DNA from: Castellaniella denitrificans
Lineage (GTDB): Bacteria; Pseudomonadota; Gammaproteobacteria; Burkholderiales; Burkholderiaceae_B
Assembly: GCF_027214045.1 (NCBI RefSeq)
Contig: NZ_JAPWHE010000003.1
Span: 44,158 to 108,157 of the forward strand
Reading direction: 5' to 3'
Length of the DNA stretch: 64,000 nt
In this document: piece by piece, positions 6,926 through 16,425 of the stretch
Layout: each line of letters starts with the position of its first letter
How positions within the stretch are numbered: position 1 is the stretch's first letter
The notes under the pieces: generated by a model
Told to the model about the DNA's origin: nothing
The model's input: the letters and a program-made list of their open reading frames with translations, nothing else
The model's database searches: none
Program-made: the position numbers and the translations under genes

Positions 6926-9292
6926 TTGACGCATTGGATCGGTCGCATCATCTTCCTGGGCTTGTGCCTGCCGGCGCCGGTCCTCGCGGCGCAGCCCTCG
7001 CCGGATGCGAACGGTATGCGGATGGTCGGCAGCTTGCGGCTGCACCCTGGCCTCAAGGCCGATGAGCTGCCGTCGTTCCTGATCGGCGACGACATCAACC
7101 GCGACGCCCAGGGGCGGGTGATCCTGCGCGGCAACGCCCAGGTCCGCCGGCTGGATGCCGTGATCAAGGGCGATCGCATCGATTATCTTGAATCCACGGG
7201 CGAGGTCGACGTCCGCGGGAACGGCCTGGTGGTCCGCGATGGCAACATCGTGCGCGGGCCGCACCTGCGCTACAACGTCGATTCCGAACAAGGCCTGGTC
7301 GAGCAGCCGCGTTTCTGGCTGGGCGGTTCGGCCGGGGCAGGGAAGGCCGCCGAGGCGGAAATCCTCAGCCGCCAGCACATGCGCCTGAAGAACGTGCGCT
7401 ACAGTGGCTGGACGGGGCCGGATCCGGCCTGGTACATCGATTCCAGCCGCGTCGATCTGTATCTGGACGAGAACGAGGGTGCGGCGCGCAATGGCGTGCT
7501 GTATTTCAAGGGCGCGCCGATCCTGTATTCGCCCTACCTGACGTTTCCGCTGGGCAAGGACCGCAAGACCGGTTTCCTGCTGCCGACCTACGGCACATCC
7601 AGCAACGGCGGGGTCGAGATCACCACCCCGTACTACCTGAACCTGGCGCCCAACTACGACGCGACCCTGTATCCCCGTTATCTCAGCAAGCGCGGCCTGC
7701 TGCTGGGCACCGAATTCCGTCATCTGAGCGCCGATTCCCATTCCGAACTGTTCGGCACCTACATCATGCGCGACCAGCAGACGGGCGACAAACGCTGGAT
7801 GTATTCGGTGCAGCATACCCAGACGCTGGGCAAGGGTTTCAGCGCCTACCTGGATGCGCGCAAGGTCTCGGACGACAATTACTTCCGCGACTTCTCGTCT
7901 TTCGGTCTGACGGATGCGGCCATCACCTACATGCCCAGCCAGGCGATGCTGTCCTGGTCGGACAACCGCTACCTGTCCGGCTTCCTGCAGTTCTACCGCT
8001 ATCAGACCTTGCAGGACAGCACCGGATCCTTTCTGGCGCCGCCCTACGACACCCTGCCCAAGCTCAGTTTCACCGCGCAACGCTATGGTTGGCACGGCCT
8101 GGACGTGGTGTCGGAAAACACCGCCGCGCGTTTCATCGCGCCGATCTATCGCGGCGACGCCTTTCCCGGCATGTCCGGCCAGCGCCTGATGCCCAATGGC
8201 TCGCGCCTGACTTCCTATACTTCGGTCGCGCGGCCCTTCATCCTGCCCGGCGCCTACCTGACACCGAAGATCGGCCTGCACATGACCCAGTACGAGACGG
8301 AATGGTTCTCCGGTACCCCGGGTATGGAAAAATTCGCCGGTCGTCCCCACAGCCAGTCCCGGGTGCTGCCGATCGCCTCGGTGGACAGCGGCCTGACATT
8401 GGAACGCGACGCCTCGCTGTTCGGCAACGCCGCCATCCAGACGCTGGAGCCGCGCCTGTACTACCTGTACGTGCCCTACCGCGACCAGTCCGACCTGCCC
8501 GTATTCGACACGGGCCTGGCGACCTTCAACTATCAGCAGGCCTTCGATGAGAACATCTTCAGCGGCGGCTGGGATCGCATCGCCAATGCCAATCAATTGA
8601 CCGTCGGACTGACCAGCCGATGGCTGGACGCCGACACCGGGTTCGAACGCCTGTCCCTGTCGCTTGCCCAGCGCTTCTATTTCGACTCGCAGAAAGTGAC
8701 CCTGTCGAGCGAGACACCGCGCAATGACACCCAGTCGGATTATCTGGTCGGCGCCAAGGCGGCGCTGACCGACAAGTTCTCGGTGTATTTCGACGGCCTG
8801 TTCGACCACGAGACCCAGAAGCGCAACCGGCTCAGCAGCGGCGTGCGCTGGACGCCCAAACGCCTGGCCACGGTGTCGCTGTCCTATCGCTACGAGCGCG
8901 ACATCAACAGCTATGCCGATCCCTACGGGGTGCTGCCGTCGGGGACCGTCCCGACCAGCCGCGAACAGGTCAGCCTGAGCGCCCAGTGGCCTCTGTCCGT
9001 GCGCTGGTACGGGGTGGGCCGGTATGATTATTCACTGGCTGAAAAACGCAGCACGCAGTCCATCATGGGGCTGGAATACCGGGGCGACGGCGGCTGGGCC
9101 GCGCGCGTGGTGATGCAGCGCTACGCCGTGTCGGCCCAGAAGACCAACACAGCGCTGTTCCTCCAGCTGGAACTCACCGGCCTGGGTTCCCTGGGCACCG
9201 ATCCGATGTCCCTGTTGACCGATCGCGTCATCGGCTATAAACCCGTGACGCCTCCTACGCCTGAAAAAACCGTTTTCGAGAGGTACGAATGA
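6926..9292 (+). CDS. lptD: LptD, LPS assembly outer-membrane protein
   Basis: Outer-membrane beta-barrel that with LptE inserts LPS into the outer leaflet, 788 residues. It starts at TTG with GGGGAACC upstream. A signal peptide (1-22, cleavage after VLA) is followed by an OstA/LptA-like periplasmic domain (about 48-165: VILRGNAQVRRLDAVIKGDRI, DGNIVRGPHLRYNV) and the large C-terminal barrel (about 215-788). The only cysteine is in the signal peptide. The sites that usually hold the disulfide cysteines read VRYSGWTGPDPAWYI and LEYRGDGGWAARVV, so this LptD has no disulfide. Its stop overlaps surA. Confidence 0.95.
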   Translation: MTHWIGRIIFLGLCLPAPVLAAQPSPDANGMRMVGSLRLHPGLKADELPSFLIGDDINRDAQGRVILRGNAQVRRLDAVIKGDRIDYLESTGEVDVRGNGLVVRDGNIVRGPHLRYNVDSEQGLVEQPRFWLGGSAGAGKAAEAEILSRQHMRLKNVRYSGWTGPDPAWYIDSSRVDLYLDENEGAARNGVLYFKGAPILYSPYLTFPLGKDRKTGFLLPTYGTSSNGGVEITTPYYLNLAPNYDATLYPRYLSKRGLLLGTEFRHLSADSHSELFGTYIMRDQQTGDKRWMYSVQHTQTLGKGFSAYLDARKVSDDNYFRDFSSFGLTDAAITYMPSQAMLSWSDNRYLSGFLQFYRYQTLQDSTGSFLAPPYDTLPKLSFTAQRYGWHGLDVVSENTAARFIAPIYRGDAFPGMSGQRLMPNGSRLTSYTSVARPFILPGAYLTPKIGLHMTQYETEWFSGTPGMEKFAGRPHSQSRVLPIASVDSGLTLERDASLFGNAAIQTLEPRLYYLYVPYRDQSDLPVFDTGLATFNYQQAFDENIFSGGWDRIANANQLTVGLTSRWLDADTGFERLSLSLAQRFYFDSQKVTLSSETPRNDTQSDYLVGAKAALTDKFSVYFDGLFDHETQKRNRLSSGVRWTPKRLATVSLSYRYERDINSYADPYGVLPSGTVPTSREQVSLSAQWPLSVRWYGVGRYDYSLAEKRSTQSIMGLEYRGDGGWAARVVMQRYAVSAQKTNTALFLQLELTGLGSLGTDPMSLLTDRVIGYKPVTPPTPEKTVFERYE

Positions 9293-10800
9293 TGTCTGGC
9301 TTGCGTCATCCCGTCCGCGCCTTGTCGCTGGCCATCGTGCTCAGCGTCTGGGTGTCGGCGTCCGCCCTGGCGGCCGGCAAGCCGGCGCCCCGCCCGGCCC
9401 CCGCCCAGGCCGCGTCCGAGCAATTCGTGGACGGCATTGCCGCCATCGTCGACAAGGAAGTCATCACGCTGGCCCAGGTCGACGCCAAGGCGGTCCAGGT
9501 GCGCCGCCAGATGGAGCAGCAGCGCATCCCGGTACCCGAGGCGTCCGTGCTGCGGCGCCAGGTGCTGCAGCAGATGATCAACGCGACCCTCCAGGATCAC
9601 GAGGCCAAGCGTGTCGGCATTCGCGTGTCCGACGCTCAAGTCGATCGCGCCGTGCAGACCATCGCCCAGCGCAACCGCATCACGGTCGACCAACTGCGGC
9701 GTGAAATCGCCAACAGCGGCATGAGCTGGGACGATTACCGCGCCGACCTGCGTGCCCAGATCCAGGACGACATCCTGCGTCAGCGATTCGTCGAGGACCG
9801 CATCACCATCAGCGACAGTGACGTCGACGCCTTTCTGGCCATGAACGCCGGCCAGCCGATGGTCGCGCCGCGCGCCGCCGCGCCCACGAGCGAACCCGCG
9901 CCCGCGCCGACCGGTCCCGAGCTGGTCGAACTGGCGCAGATCCTGATCGAGGTCCCCGATTACGCCGCCGACAGCGTCGTCCAGGAAAAACGCAAGCAGG
10001 CCGAGGCCATCCTGCGCAAGCTGAAGTCCGGCGCCGATTTCGCCGGCGTGGCCGCGGCCTCGTCGAACGGGCCGCAGGCCCTGCAGGGCGGCAACATGGG
10101 CATCCGGCCGTTGCACGACTGGCCCGACCTGTTCTCGCAGGCCATCGCGAACACGCCGGCCGGCGGCATCAGCGGCGTCGTGCAAAGCGGTCGCGGCTTT
10201 CACATCCTGAAGGTCCTGCGCCGGGGCTATGCCCAGCGTCCCGCGCCCCAGTCCGCCCAGGCCGCGCCCGCCCGGTCCGCACAGGCGCCGGCCCCGGAGA
10301 CCGACGCGACCCGCGCGCCGTCGCCCTCGGGTCCCATGATGGTCACGCAGACCCATGCCCGCCACATCCTGATCAAGACCTCCAAGGTCGTTGACGATGC
10401 CAAGGCGCGCGCCATTCTCGAAGGCCTGCGCACCCGCATCGAACATGGCGAATCCTTCGCCGAGCTGGCCAAGCGCTATTCCGAGGACGCGTCCGCGCCT
10501 CAGGGCGGCGACCTGGGCTGGCTCAATCCCGGCGAAACCGTGCCGGCCTTCGAGCAGGCCATGAACGCCTTGCAGGACGGCCAGGTGAGCGAACCGGTCA
10601 AATCGCCATTCGGCTGGCACCTGATCCAGGTCGAGGGCCGCCAGACCAAGAACATGGAGCAGGAATTCCGCCGCATGCAGGCGCGCCGTGAACTGATGCA
10701 ACGCCGCATCGGACCGGCCTACGAGGATTGGCTCGACCAGCTGCGCGCCCAGGCCTACATCGACAATCGCCTGGAAAAGGTGGCCGGCGGGGAGCGCTGA
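9289..10800 (+). CDS. surA: SurA, periplasmic chaperone / peptidyl-prolyl isomerase
   Basis: Outer-membrane protein chaperone, 503 residues, longer than the roughly 430 of E. coli SurA. The signal peptide ends near residue 29 (ALA-AG). The chaperone domain begins [19 protein letters not shown]. Two parvulin domains follow (about 215-310 and 350-455), the second with [12 protein letters not shown] and [20 protein letters not shown]. Extra length comes from two Ala/Pro-rich linkers, one before the first parvulin domain (near residues 190-210) and one between the two domains (near 312-348). The ATG overlaps the lptD stop. rsmA follows 1 bp later with no pdxA between. Confidence 0.95.
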   Translation: MMSGLRHPVRALSLAIVLSVWVSASALAAGKPAPRPAPAQAASEQFVDGIAAIVDKEVITLAQVDAKAVQVRRQMEQQRIPVPEASVLRRQVLQQMINATLQDHEAKRVGIRVSDAQVDRAVQTIAQRNRITVDQLRREIANSGMSWDDYRADLRAQIQDDILRQRFVEDRITISDSDVDAFLAMNAGQPMVAPRAAAPTSEPAPAPTGPELVELAQILIEVPDYAADSVVQEKRKQAEAILRKLKSGADFAGVAAASSNGPQALQGGNMGIRPLHDWPDLFSQAIANTPAGGISGVVQSGRGFHILKVLRRGYAQRPAPQSAQAAPARSAQAPAPETDATRAPSPSGPMMVTQTHARHILIKTSKVVDDAKARAILEGLRTRIEHGESFAELAKRYSEDASAPQGGDLGWLNPGETVPAFEQAMNALQDGQVSEPVKSPFGWHLIQVEGRQTKNMEQEFRRMQARRELMQRRIGPAYEDWLDQLRAQAYIDNRLEKVAGGER

Positions 10801-10801
10801 C

Positions 10802-11635
10802 ATGGCTCATCAGGCGCGCAAACGCTTCGGCCAGCACTTCCTGGCCGACGAGTCGGTGGTGGACGCCATCGTGCGCGCCATCGATCCGCAGCCCGGCGAC
10901 GCCATGATCGAGATCGGTCCGGGCCTGTCGGCGTTGACGGCGCCGCTGCTGGATCGGCTGGATCGGCTGACCGTGGTCGAACTGGACCGCGACCTGGCCC
11001 GGCGGCTGCGAAGCCGGTGGGGCGAAGACCGTCTGCGGGTGGTCGAGGCCGACGCCCTGACCGTGGATTTCGGCGATCTGTCGCCCTCAGCCGACGCTGG
11101 ATCGGGTCCGGGCGCGGCGAACGCGCCCCGTCTGCGGGTGGTCGGCAACCTGCCCTACAACATTTCCAGTCCGCTGCTGTTTCATCTGCTGCACTGGGCC
11201 GGCCAGATCCGCGACCAGCATTTCATGCTGCAGCGCGAGGTCATCGACCGCATGGTGGCCCGCCCAGGCGACAGCCAGTACGGACGCCTGTCCGTCATGC
11301 TCCAGGCGCGCTACCGGATGACGCATCTGTTCGACGTGCCGCCAGAGGCCTTCGATCCGCCGCCGCGGGTCATGTCGGCCGTGGTGCGCATGCGGCCGCT
11401 GGCGACCGACGCGCTGCGCCGCCCCCGCGACGCGCGGGTGTTCGAACGGCTGGTGGCGCGGGTCTTCGAACAGCGTCGCAAGATGATCCGGGGCAGCCTG
11501 GGCGCCTGGGCGGAATGGCTGGACTGGGACGCCCTGGGCGTGGCGCCGACGGCGCGGCCCCAGGAATTGACGGTGTCGCAGTTCATGGACATGGCCGACG
11601 CCCTGTCGGCCGCCGGGGTGATCCCGACCGTCTGA
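10802..11635 (+). CDS. rsmA: RsmA (KsgA), 16S rRNA dimethyladenosine transferase
   Basis: Dimethylates two adjacent adenosines in helix 45 of 16S rRNA, a late step in 30S assembly, using SAM. 277 residues. Motifs: [10 protein letters not shown] at the N-terminus, the SAM loop [10 protein letters not shown] near residue 37, the acidic VVELDRDLA, and the catalytic [15 protein letters not shown] near residue 115. A short Ala/Gly-rich insertion ([14 protein letters not shown]) precedes the catalytic strand. It is the last gene of the lptD operon and convergent with gloA, 13 bp away. Confidence 0.95.
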   Translation: MAHQARKRFGQHFLADESVVDAIVRAIDPQPGDAMIEIGPGLSALTAPLLDRLDRLTVVELDRDLARRLRSRWGEDRLRVVEADALTVDFGDLSPSADAGSGPGAANAPRLRVVGNLPYNISSPLLFHLLHWAGQIRDQHFMLQREVIDRMVARPGDSQYGRLSVMLQARYRMTHLFDVPPEAFDPPPRVMSAVVRMRPLATDALRRPRDARVFERLVARVFEQRRKMIRGSLGAWAEWLDWDALGVAPTARPQELTVSQFMDMADALSAAGVIPTV

Positions 11636-11648
11636 GCGCAAGCGGCCT

Positions 11649-12044
11649 TTAGTCTTCGCGACCCGAGCGCTGGATCAGTTCGATCTTGTAGCCGTCGGGA
11701 TCCTCGACGAAGGCGATCACGGTGGTGCCGTGCTTCATGGGGCCGGCTTCGCGCACGACCAGGCCGCCGCGCGCCTTGATGGTGGCGCAGGTATCGTAGG
11801 CGTCCTCGACCTCGATGGCGATGTGGCCGTAGCCGGTGCCGATCTCGTAACGGTCGGTGTCCCAGTTATGGGTCAGTTCGATGACGGCGCCGTCGGACTC
11901 GTCCTGGTAGCCCACGAAGGCCAGGGTGAAGCGGCCTTCCGGGTAGTCCTTGCGGCGCAGCAACCGCATGCCAAGGGTTTCCGTATAGAACATCAGTGAA
12001 CGGTCCAGGTTGCCGACACGCAGCATTGTGTGGAGCAGGCGCAT
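11649..12044 (-). CDS. gloA: GloA, lactoylglutathione lyase (glyoxalase I)
   Basis: Isomerises the hemithioacetal of methylglyoxal and glutathione to S-lactoylglutathione. 131 residues, the usual size. It begins [20 protein letters not shown] (metal-binding His5), followed by GYGHIAIEV (second His) and [12 protein letters not shown] (C-terminal Glu ligand), as in Ni/Co-dependent bacterial GloA. It lies 39 bp after the YgjP-like gene on the same strand and probably ends the glyQ operon. Confidence 0.95.
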   Translation of the reverse strand: MRLLHTMLRVGNLDRSLMFYTETLGMRLLRRKDYPEGRFTLAFVGYQDESDGAVIELTHNWDTDRYEIGTGYGHIAIEVEDAYDTCATIKARGGLVVREAGPMKHGTTVIAFVEDPDGYKIELIQRSGRED

Positions 12045-12083
12045 GATGGGATCCTCCGGTTGCGCAGCAATACGACATCATAC

Positions 12084-13013
12084 TCAGATCAGCGGCAAAG
12101 TATCCGGGGGCTGGCGCCGCAGCGTGTCGCGCGCCGCCCTGAAATCCGGACACAGGCGTTCGACCTCGCGCCAGAAGGCCGGGCCGTGGTTCATTTCCTT
12201 CAGGTGGGCGATTTCGTGGGCGACCACGTAGTCAATCAACGCCGGGGCGAAATGGATCAGGCGCCAGTTCAGGCGAATGCGCCCCTGGCTGCTGCACGAA
12301 CCCCACCGCCCCTGGGCGGATGACAGTCCCCAGCCGGCGATCGATCGTCCCGACAGGTCCAGGCAGCGCTGCAGACGCGCCTCGAAATCGATCCGCGCGC
12401 GCGCCTGCAGCCAGGCCTGTGCGCGCTCTTGTACGCGGCCGGTGTCGGCCGTGTCGGGCAGCGGCAGGAACAGCCGGTCGCCCTCGGCGGGGGCGGCGGG
12501 ATCGCCGTCATAGCGGGCCGGCCGGGCGCCGTCCAGACGCAGTTCGATGGCGATGCCCAGGTAGGGGATGCGGCCGCCCGGGCGCCATTGGCCGGCTTGC
12601 AGGGCGAGTTGTTCCAGCCTCCGGTCGCGGTCCTGGAGCTTGTTCCGGATCCAGGTGGCCTTGTGGCGGATGGCGTCCTCGATCTGTGCGCGCGTGGCCC
12701 AGGCGGGGGCCTGGATCGCGAGGCCGGCGTCGCGGATGTGCAGCCCGATGGTCTTGCGGCGCGCCCGGCGCAGCACGTAGCCCAGCACCCCTCCATCTTC
12801 CAGTTCGAGCGTCAGCCAGCGCGCGCCCTGGGGCAGCGCGGACGGCGGCTGAGGGGGCGGGGTGGCGTCGGGGCGGCGGTGCGCGGGCGCCACCCGCTGA
12901 CGGGCGGGTGGTTCGTGCATCGGATGAGGCGCGGGCCTGCCGGTGCCGGGACTGGCTGCGGGGTCTTCGGTCGGCCCGAACAGGTCGAGCTGGCGGCCGT
13001 CAGCGTTTCGCAT
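12084..13013 (-). CDS. YgjP-like zinc metallopeptidase (DUF45/M48-related)
   Basis: Protein of 309 residues with a proline-rich N-terminal extension (about 15-60) of low conservation. The YgjP core follows (about 75-305). The zinc motif HEIAHLKEMNHGPAFW is near residue 265, and the family signature RWGSCSSQGRIRLNWRLIHF stands directly before it. The biological substrate of YgjP proteins is not settled. Its start overlaps the end of plsC by 14 bp, so it is part of the glyQ-glyS-gmhB-plsC chain. Confidence 0.88.
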   Translation of the reverse strand: MRNADGRQLDLFGPTEDPAASPGTGRPAPHPMHEPPARQRVAPAHRRPDATPPPQPPSALPQGARWLTLELEDGGVLGYVLRRARRKTIGLHIRDAGLAIQAPAWATRAQIEDAIRHKATWIRNKLQDRDRRLEQLALQAGQWRPGGRIPYLGIAIELRLDGARPARYDGDPAAPAEGDRLFLPLPDTADTGRVQERAQAWLQARARIDFEARLQRCLDLSGRSIAGWGLSSAQGRWGSCSSQGRIRLNWRLIHFAPALIDYVVAHEIAHLKEMNHGPAFWREVERLCPDFRAARDTLRRQPPDTLPLI

Positions 13014-13731
13014 AGCGCTCGGGATTGAGGCGCCGCATTTCGGCCTCGATCCAGTCGCGCACGGCGTCGTTCAGGGAAGTCGGCGTATGGCCCGCTGGAT
13101 CGATGGCGGGTCCGAAAGACACGGTCACCAGCCCCGGTGTCTTCAGGAAGGCGTTGCGTGGCCAGCATTCGCCCGCGTTGTGGGCGACCGGGATCACCGG
13201 CACCCCGGTGCGGCAGGCCAGCAGTGCGCCCCCCTGTTTGTAGCGGCCGGTCTTGCCGGGCGCTACGCGGGTGCCCTCGGGAAACAGCACGGGCCAGCGG
13301 CCTTCTTCGAGGCGTTGGCTGCCGATCTTCACGACCTGGTCGAAAGATTCCTTGCCCTTGGTGCGGTCGATGGGAATCATGCTGAGCAGCGCCAGACTCC
13401 AGCCGAAGAAGGGCACGCGGTGCAGTTCCTTTTTGTACACGAAGACCACGTCGCGCGGCAGCTTCACCGCGAAATACAGGGTTTCCCAGGCGGACTGGTG
13501 CTTGGACAGGATGATGGCCGGCCCTTCGGCCGGCAGGTGCTCCCAGCCCTGCGCCCGGTAGCGCATGCCCAGGATCCAGCGGGCGCCCCACAGCGCCATG
13601 CGCGGCCAGCCCAGGGTCAAGCGGTAGCGCCAGGACAGGGGCAGCGGCGCCCACAGCACGCAGCACAGGGCGTAAGGGATCACCGTGACGACCAGGTAGG
13701 TCATGTAGAGCGCGGAGCGCAGGTAGGTCAT
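13000..13731 (-). CDS. plsC: PlsC, 1-acylglycerol-3-phosphate acyltransferase
   Basis: Inner-membrane enzyme making phosphatidic acid from lysophosphatidic acid and acyl-ACP/CoA, 243 residues. An N-terminal membrane helix (about 10-30) precedes the acyltransferase motif SKHQSAWET near residue 75, the glycerol-phosphate-binding motif LFPEGTR near 145, and GVPVIPVAHNAG. The start at 13731 overlaps the gmhB stop (ATGA). The frame is open much further upstream inside gmhB, but nothing there resembles the family. Confidence 0.92.
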   Translation of the reverse strand: MTYLRSALYMTYLVVTVIPYALCCVLWAPLPLSWRYRLTLGWPRMALWGARWILGMRYRAQGWEHLPAEGPAIILSKHQSAWETLYFAVKLPRDVVFVYKKELHRVPFFGWSLALLSMIPIDRTKGKESFDQVVKIGSQRLEEGRWPVLFPEGTRVAPGKTGRYKQGGALLACRTGVPVIPVAHNAGECWPRNAFLKTPGLVTVSFGPAIDPAGHTPTSLNDAVRDWIEAEMRRLNPERYAKR

Positions 13732-14282
13732 GGCGCGGCCTTCAGCAGGGCGTCGGCGACGGCGGCCAGATCGTCCTGGATCTGGGTGCCGGCGGGCAGT
13801 TCCCCGCTGGTGCCCGAGGTTTCCCAAGTCTTGCGGCCCTTGCCGGTCAGGACCAGCCAGGGGGCGCAGCGCGCGGCGGCCGCGGCGCGCAGGTCGCGCA
13901 GGCTGTCGCCCACCAGCGGGACGCCGTCCAGGCGCACGTCCAGGCGCTGGGCGATGTCGTGCAGCATGCCGGGCAGGGGTTTGCGGCAGGCGCAGCCGTC
14001 GTCCGGACCGTGTGGACAGCAGAAAATGGCGTCGATACGGCCTCCCGCGTCGGCCACCACCTGGCGCATCCGGGCATGGATCGCACCCAGGGTCTCCATG
14101 GTGAACAGACCCCGGGCGATGCCGGACTGGTTGGTGGCCACCACCACGCGCCAGCCGGCCTGGCTGAGCCGGCCGATGGCTTCCGGGCTGCCGGGGATCG
14201 GCACCCATTCGTCGGGCGACTTGATGAACGCGTCGCTGTCCTGGTTGATGACGCCGTCGCGGTCGAGGATGATGAGTTTCAC
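13728..14282 (-). CDS. gmhB: GmhB, D-glycero-beta-D-manno-heptose 1,7-bisphosphate 7-phosphatase
   Basis: HAD-family phosphatase in ADP-heptose synthesis for the LPS inner core, 184 residues. The nucleophile motif DRDGVIN is at residues 7-13. ATNQSGIARG is motif II. The zinc loop CCPHGPDDGCACRKP and motif IV LVGDSLRDL are present. Translation starts at GTG 14282, which overlaps the glyS stop (GTGA), so it depends on glyS translation. Confidence 0.93.
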   Translation of the reverse strand: MKLIILDRDGVINQDSDAFIKSPDEWVPIPGSPEAIGRLSQAGWRVVVATNQSGIARGLFTMETLGAIHARMRQVVADAGGRIDAIFCCPHGPDDGCACRKPLPGMLHDIAQRLDVRLDGVPLVGDSLRDLRAAAAARCAPWLVLTGKGRKTWETSGTSGELPAGTQIQDDLAAVADALLKAAP

Positions 14283-16423
14283 CGGGCGAGCCTCGACAGG
14301 TCGGCGACCTGGTTCATCAGACCGTGCAGGGACCGCAGCAGCGCCAGGCGGTTGGCCCGCACACGGGGGTCTTCGGCCATGACCATGACGTCGGTGAAGA
14401 ACGCGTCGACGGCGGCGCGCGCCTGGGCCAGGGTGGCCAGGCTCGCGGTGAAGTCGCCGGCCTGCAATTGGGCGGTGGCCTGCGGTTCCAGGCGTCCGAT
14501 GGTGTCGGCCAACTGGCGTTCGGCTGGCTCGACCAGCAGCGCGGGATCAAAGCCGGGTTGCGTGTCGTCGGCTTTTTTCAGCAGATTGCTGACGCGCTTG
14601 TTGGCGGCGGCCAGGGACTCGGCCTCGGGCAGCGCGGCGAATTGTTCGCAGGCCCGGACCCGCGCCGCGACCTGGTGCAGCGGCGGGCGCAGGGACAGCA
14701 CGGCATCGATGGACGAACGGTCGAAGCCGGCCGCCAACTGGTTGCGGTAGCGTTCGTAGACGAAGTCCAGCACGGCATCGACCGTGCCCTCGGCCAGGGT
14801 GCCGGGTTCGAAGCCGGCCGACGCCTGCGCCAGCAGGGCCGACAGGCGTGCCGGGGAGTCCTGGCTGGCCTGAAGCTGGCCGCCGGCCGTGAGCTGTTCG
14901 TAGGCGCTGATCAGGCCCAGGGCCGCGCGGCGCAGGCCGTAGGGGTCGCGTTCGCCCGTGGGGGCCAGGCCGATGCCCCAGATCCCGACCAGGGTCTCGG
15001 CGCGTTCCGCCATGAACAGGATGGCGGCCGTGAGCGTGTCGGTGCCGACGGGTTCGTCCAGGCGGATGCGGTACTGGTCGCGCAGGGCGCGCACCACGTC
15101 GGCGGGCTCGCCGTCGTGAGCGGCGTAATAGGCGCCCATGATGCCCTGCAGTTCGGGAAATTCGCCCACCATCTGGGTGCCCAGGTCGGCGTGGGCCAGC
15201 AGGGCGGCGCGGTCGGCGGATCCGGCCTGTCCGCCCAGCAGCGGCGCCAGCCAGCGCGCCAGCGCGCGCACGCGTTCGGTGCGCCGCAGCTGGGTGCCGA
15301 GCTTGTTGTGGTAGACGCTGTTGGCCAGTTCGGCCACGCGCTCGGCCAGCGGCGTCTTCAGGTCGGTCTGGTAGAAGAACTGCGCGTCGGCCAGGCGCGG
15401 GCGCACCACGCGCTGATTGCCCTGGATGATGTGTGCCGGGTCGGCCGGCCGCATGTTGCTGACGATCAGGAAGCGGTGGGTCAGCGCGCCGGTGGCCGGG
15501 TCGAACAGGGGGAAGTATTTCTGGTTCAGCCGCATCGTCAGGATCAGGCATTCCGGCGGCACGGCCAGGAACGCTTCTTCGAACGCGCCGACATAGACCG
15601 TCGGGTATTCGACCAGGGCGGTGACCTCGTCGAGCAGGGCCTCGACTGCGGGATCCTGGCCGATGGTCGCGCCCAGCGAGGCGGAGGATTCGGCCAGTTG
15701 CCGGGCGATGAGCGCGCGCCGGTCGGCGAATGACGGCACGACGCGTCCTTCGTCGGTCAGGCGCCCGGCCCAGGTGTCGGCCGACTCGATGGACAGCGGG
15801 CCGTTTTCCAGGAAACGGTGTCCCAGGGTGGTCCGGCCGGATTCCAGGCCCAGCGCGCGCACGGGCACGACGTCGGCGCCCCATAGGGCCAGCAGCCGCT
15901 GGGCCGGGCGCACGAATTTCACACTGCTGCGCCCGTCGGCCAGCTGGTATTGCATGACCTTGGGGATCGGCAGGTGGGTGACGGCGTAGTCCAGGGCCTG
16001 TTGCAGGCCGTCGGCCAGCCGGGCGCCGGGCGCCGTGCCTTCGGCGTAGAGCACCTCCTGCTTGCCGTCGTGTTTGCGGGTCAGGTTGTCGACACCCAGA
16101 TGCCCCAGGCCCTTGGCCTGGAGTTTCTTCTGCAGTGCGGGGGTGGGTGAGCCCGCGGCGTCCAGTCCGATGGACGCGGGCATGAGTTTTTCAGCGTAGG
16201 CCTGGTCGGGCGCCTGATCCAGGACGGCATCCAGCCGCACGGCCAGTCGCCGGGGCGTGGCGTAAGCGGCGCAGGCGCATGGCGAGGCCAGCAGGCCGAG
16301 TGCGTCGAGCGTCTTGCGGATGCCTTCCGCGAAGGCCTGGCCCAGGGCGTCCAGCGCTTTGGGCGGCAGTTCCTCGGTGACCAGTTCGACGACCAGCGGG
16401 CGCGTGTTCGGATTCATGCTCAT
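14279..16423 (-). CDS. glyS: GlyS, glycyl-tRNA synthetase beta subunit
   Basis: Large subunit of the heterotetrameric glycyl-tRNA synthetase, 714 residues. The N-terminus PLVVELVTEELPPKALDALG is the hallmark of the family. TEELPPKAL-type, GIWGIGLAPTGERDPYGLRRA and C-terminal anticodon-binding helices are all visible. It starts 2 nt after the glyQ stop at ATG 16423 (an alternative ATG lies 6 nt further in). It ends by overlapping the GTG of gmhB. Confidence 0.95.
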   Translation of the reverse strand: MSMNPNTRPLVVELVTEELPPKALDALGQAFAEGIRKTLDALGLLASPCACAAYATPRRLAVRLDAVLDQAPDQAYAEKLMPASIGLDAAGSPTPALQKKLQAKGLGHLGVDNLTRKHDGKQEVLYAEGTAPGARLADGLQQALDYAVTHLPIPKVMQYQLADGRSSVKFVRPAQRLLALWGADVVPVRALGLESGRTTLGHRFLENGPLSIESADTWAGRLTDEGRVVPSFADRRALIARQLAESSASLGATIGQDPAVEALLDEVTALVEYPTVYVGAFEEAFLAVPPECLILTMRLNQKYFPLFDPATGALTHRFLIVSNMRPADPAHIIQGNQRVVRPRLADAQFFYQTDLKTPLAERVAELANSVYHNKLGTQLRRTERVRALARWLAPLLGGQAGSADRAALLAHADLGTQMVGEFPELQGIMGAYYAAHDGEPADVVRALRDQYRIRLDEPVGTDTLTAAILFMAERAETLVGIWGIGLAPTGERDPYGLRRAALGLISAYEQLTAGGQLQASQDSPARLSALLAQASAGFEPGTLAEGTVDAVLDFVYERYRNQLAAGFDRSSIDAVLSLRPPLHQVAARVRACEQFAALPEAESLAAANKRVSNLLKKADDTQPGFDPALLVEPAERQLADTIGRLEPQATAQLQAGDFTASLATLAQARAAVDAFFTDVMVMAEDPRVRANRLALLRSLHGLMNQVADLSRLAR

Positions 16424-16425
16424 GA

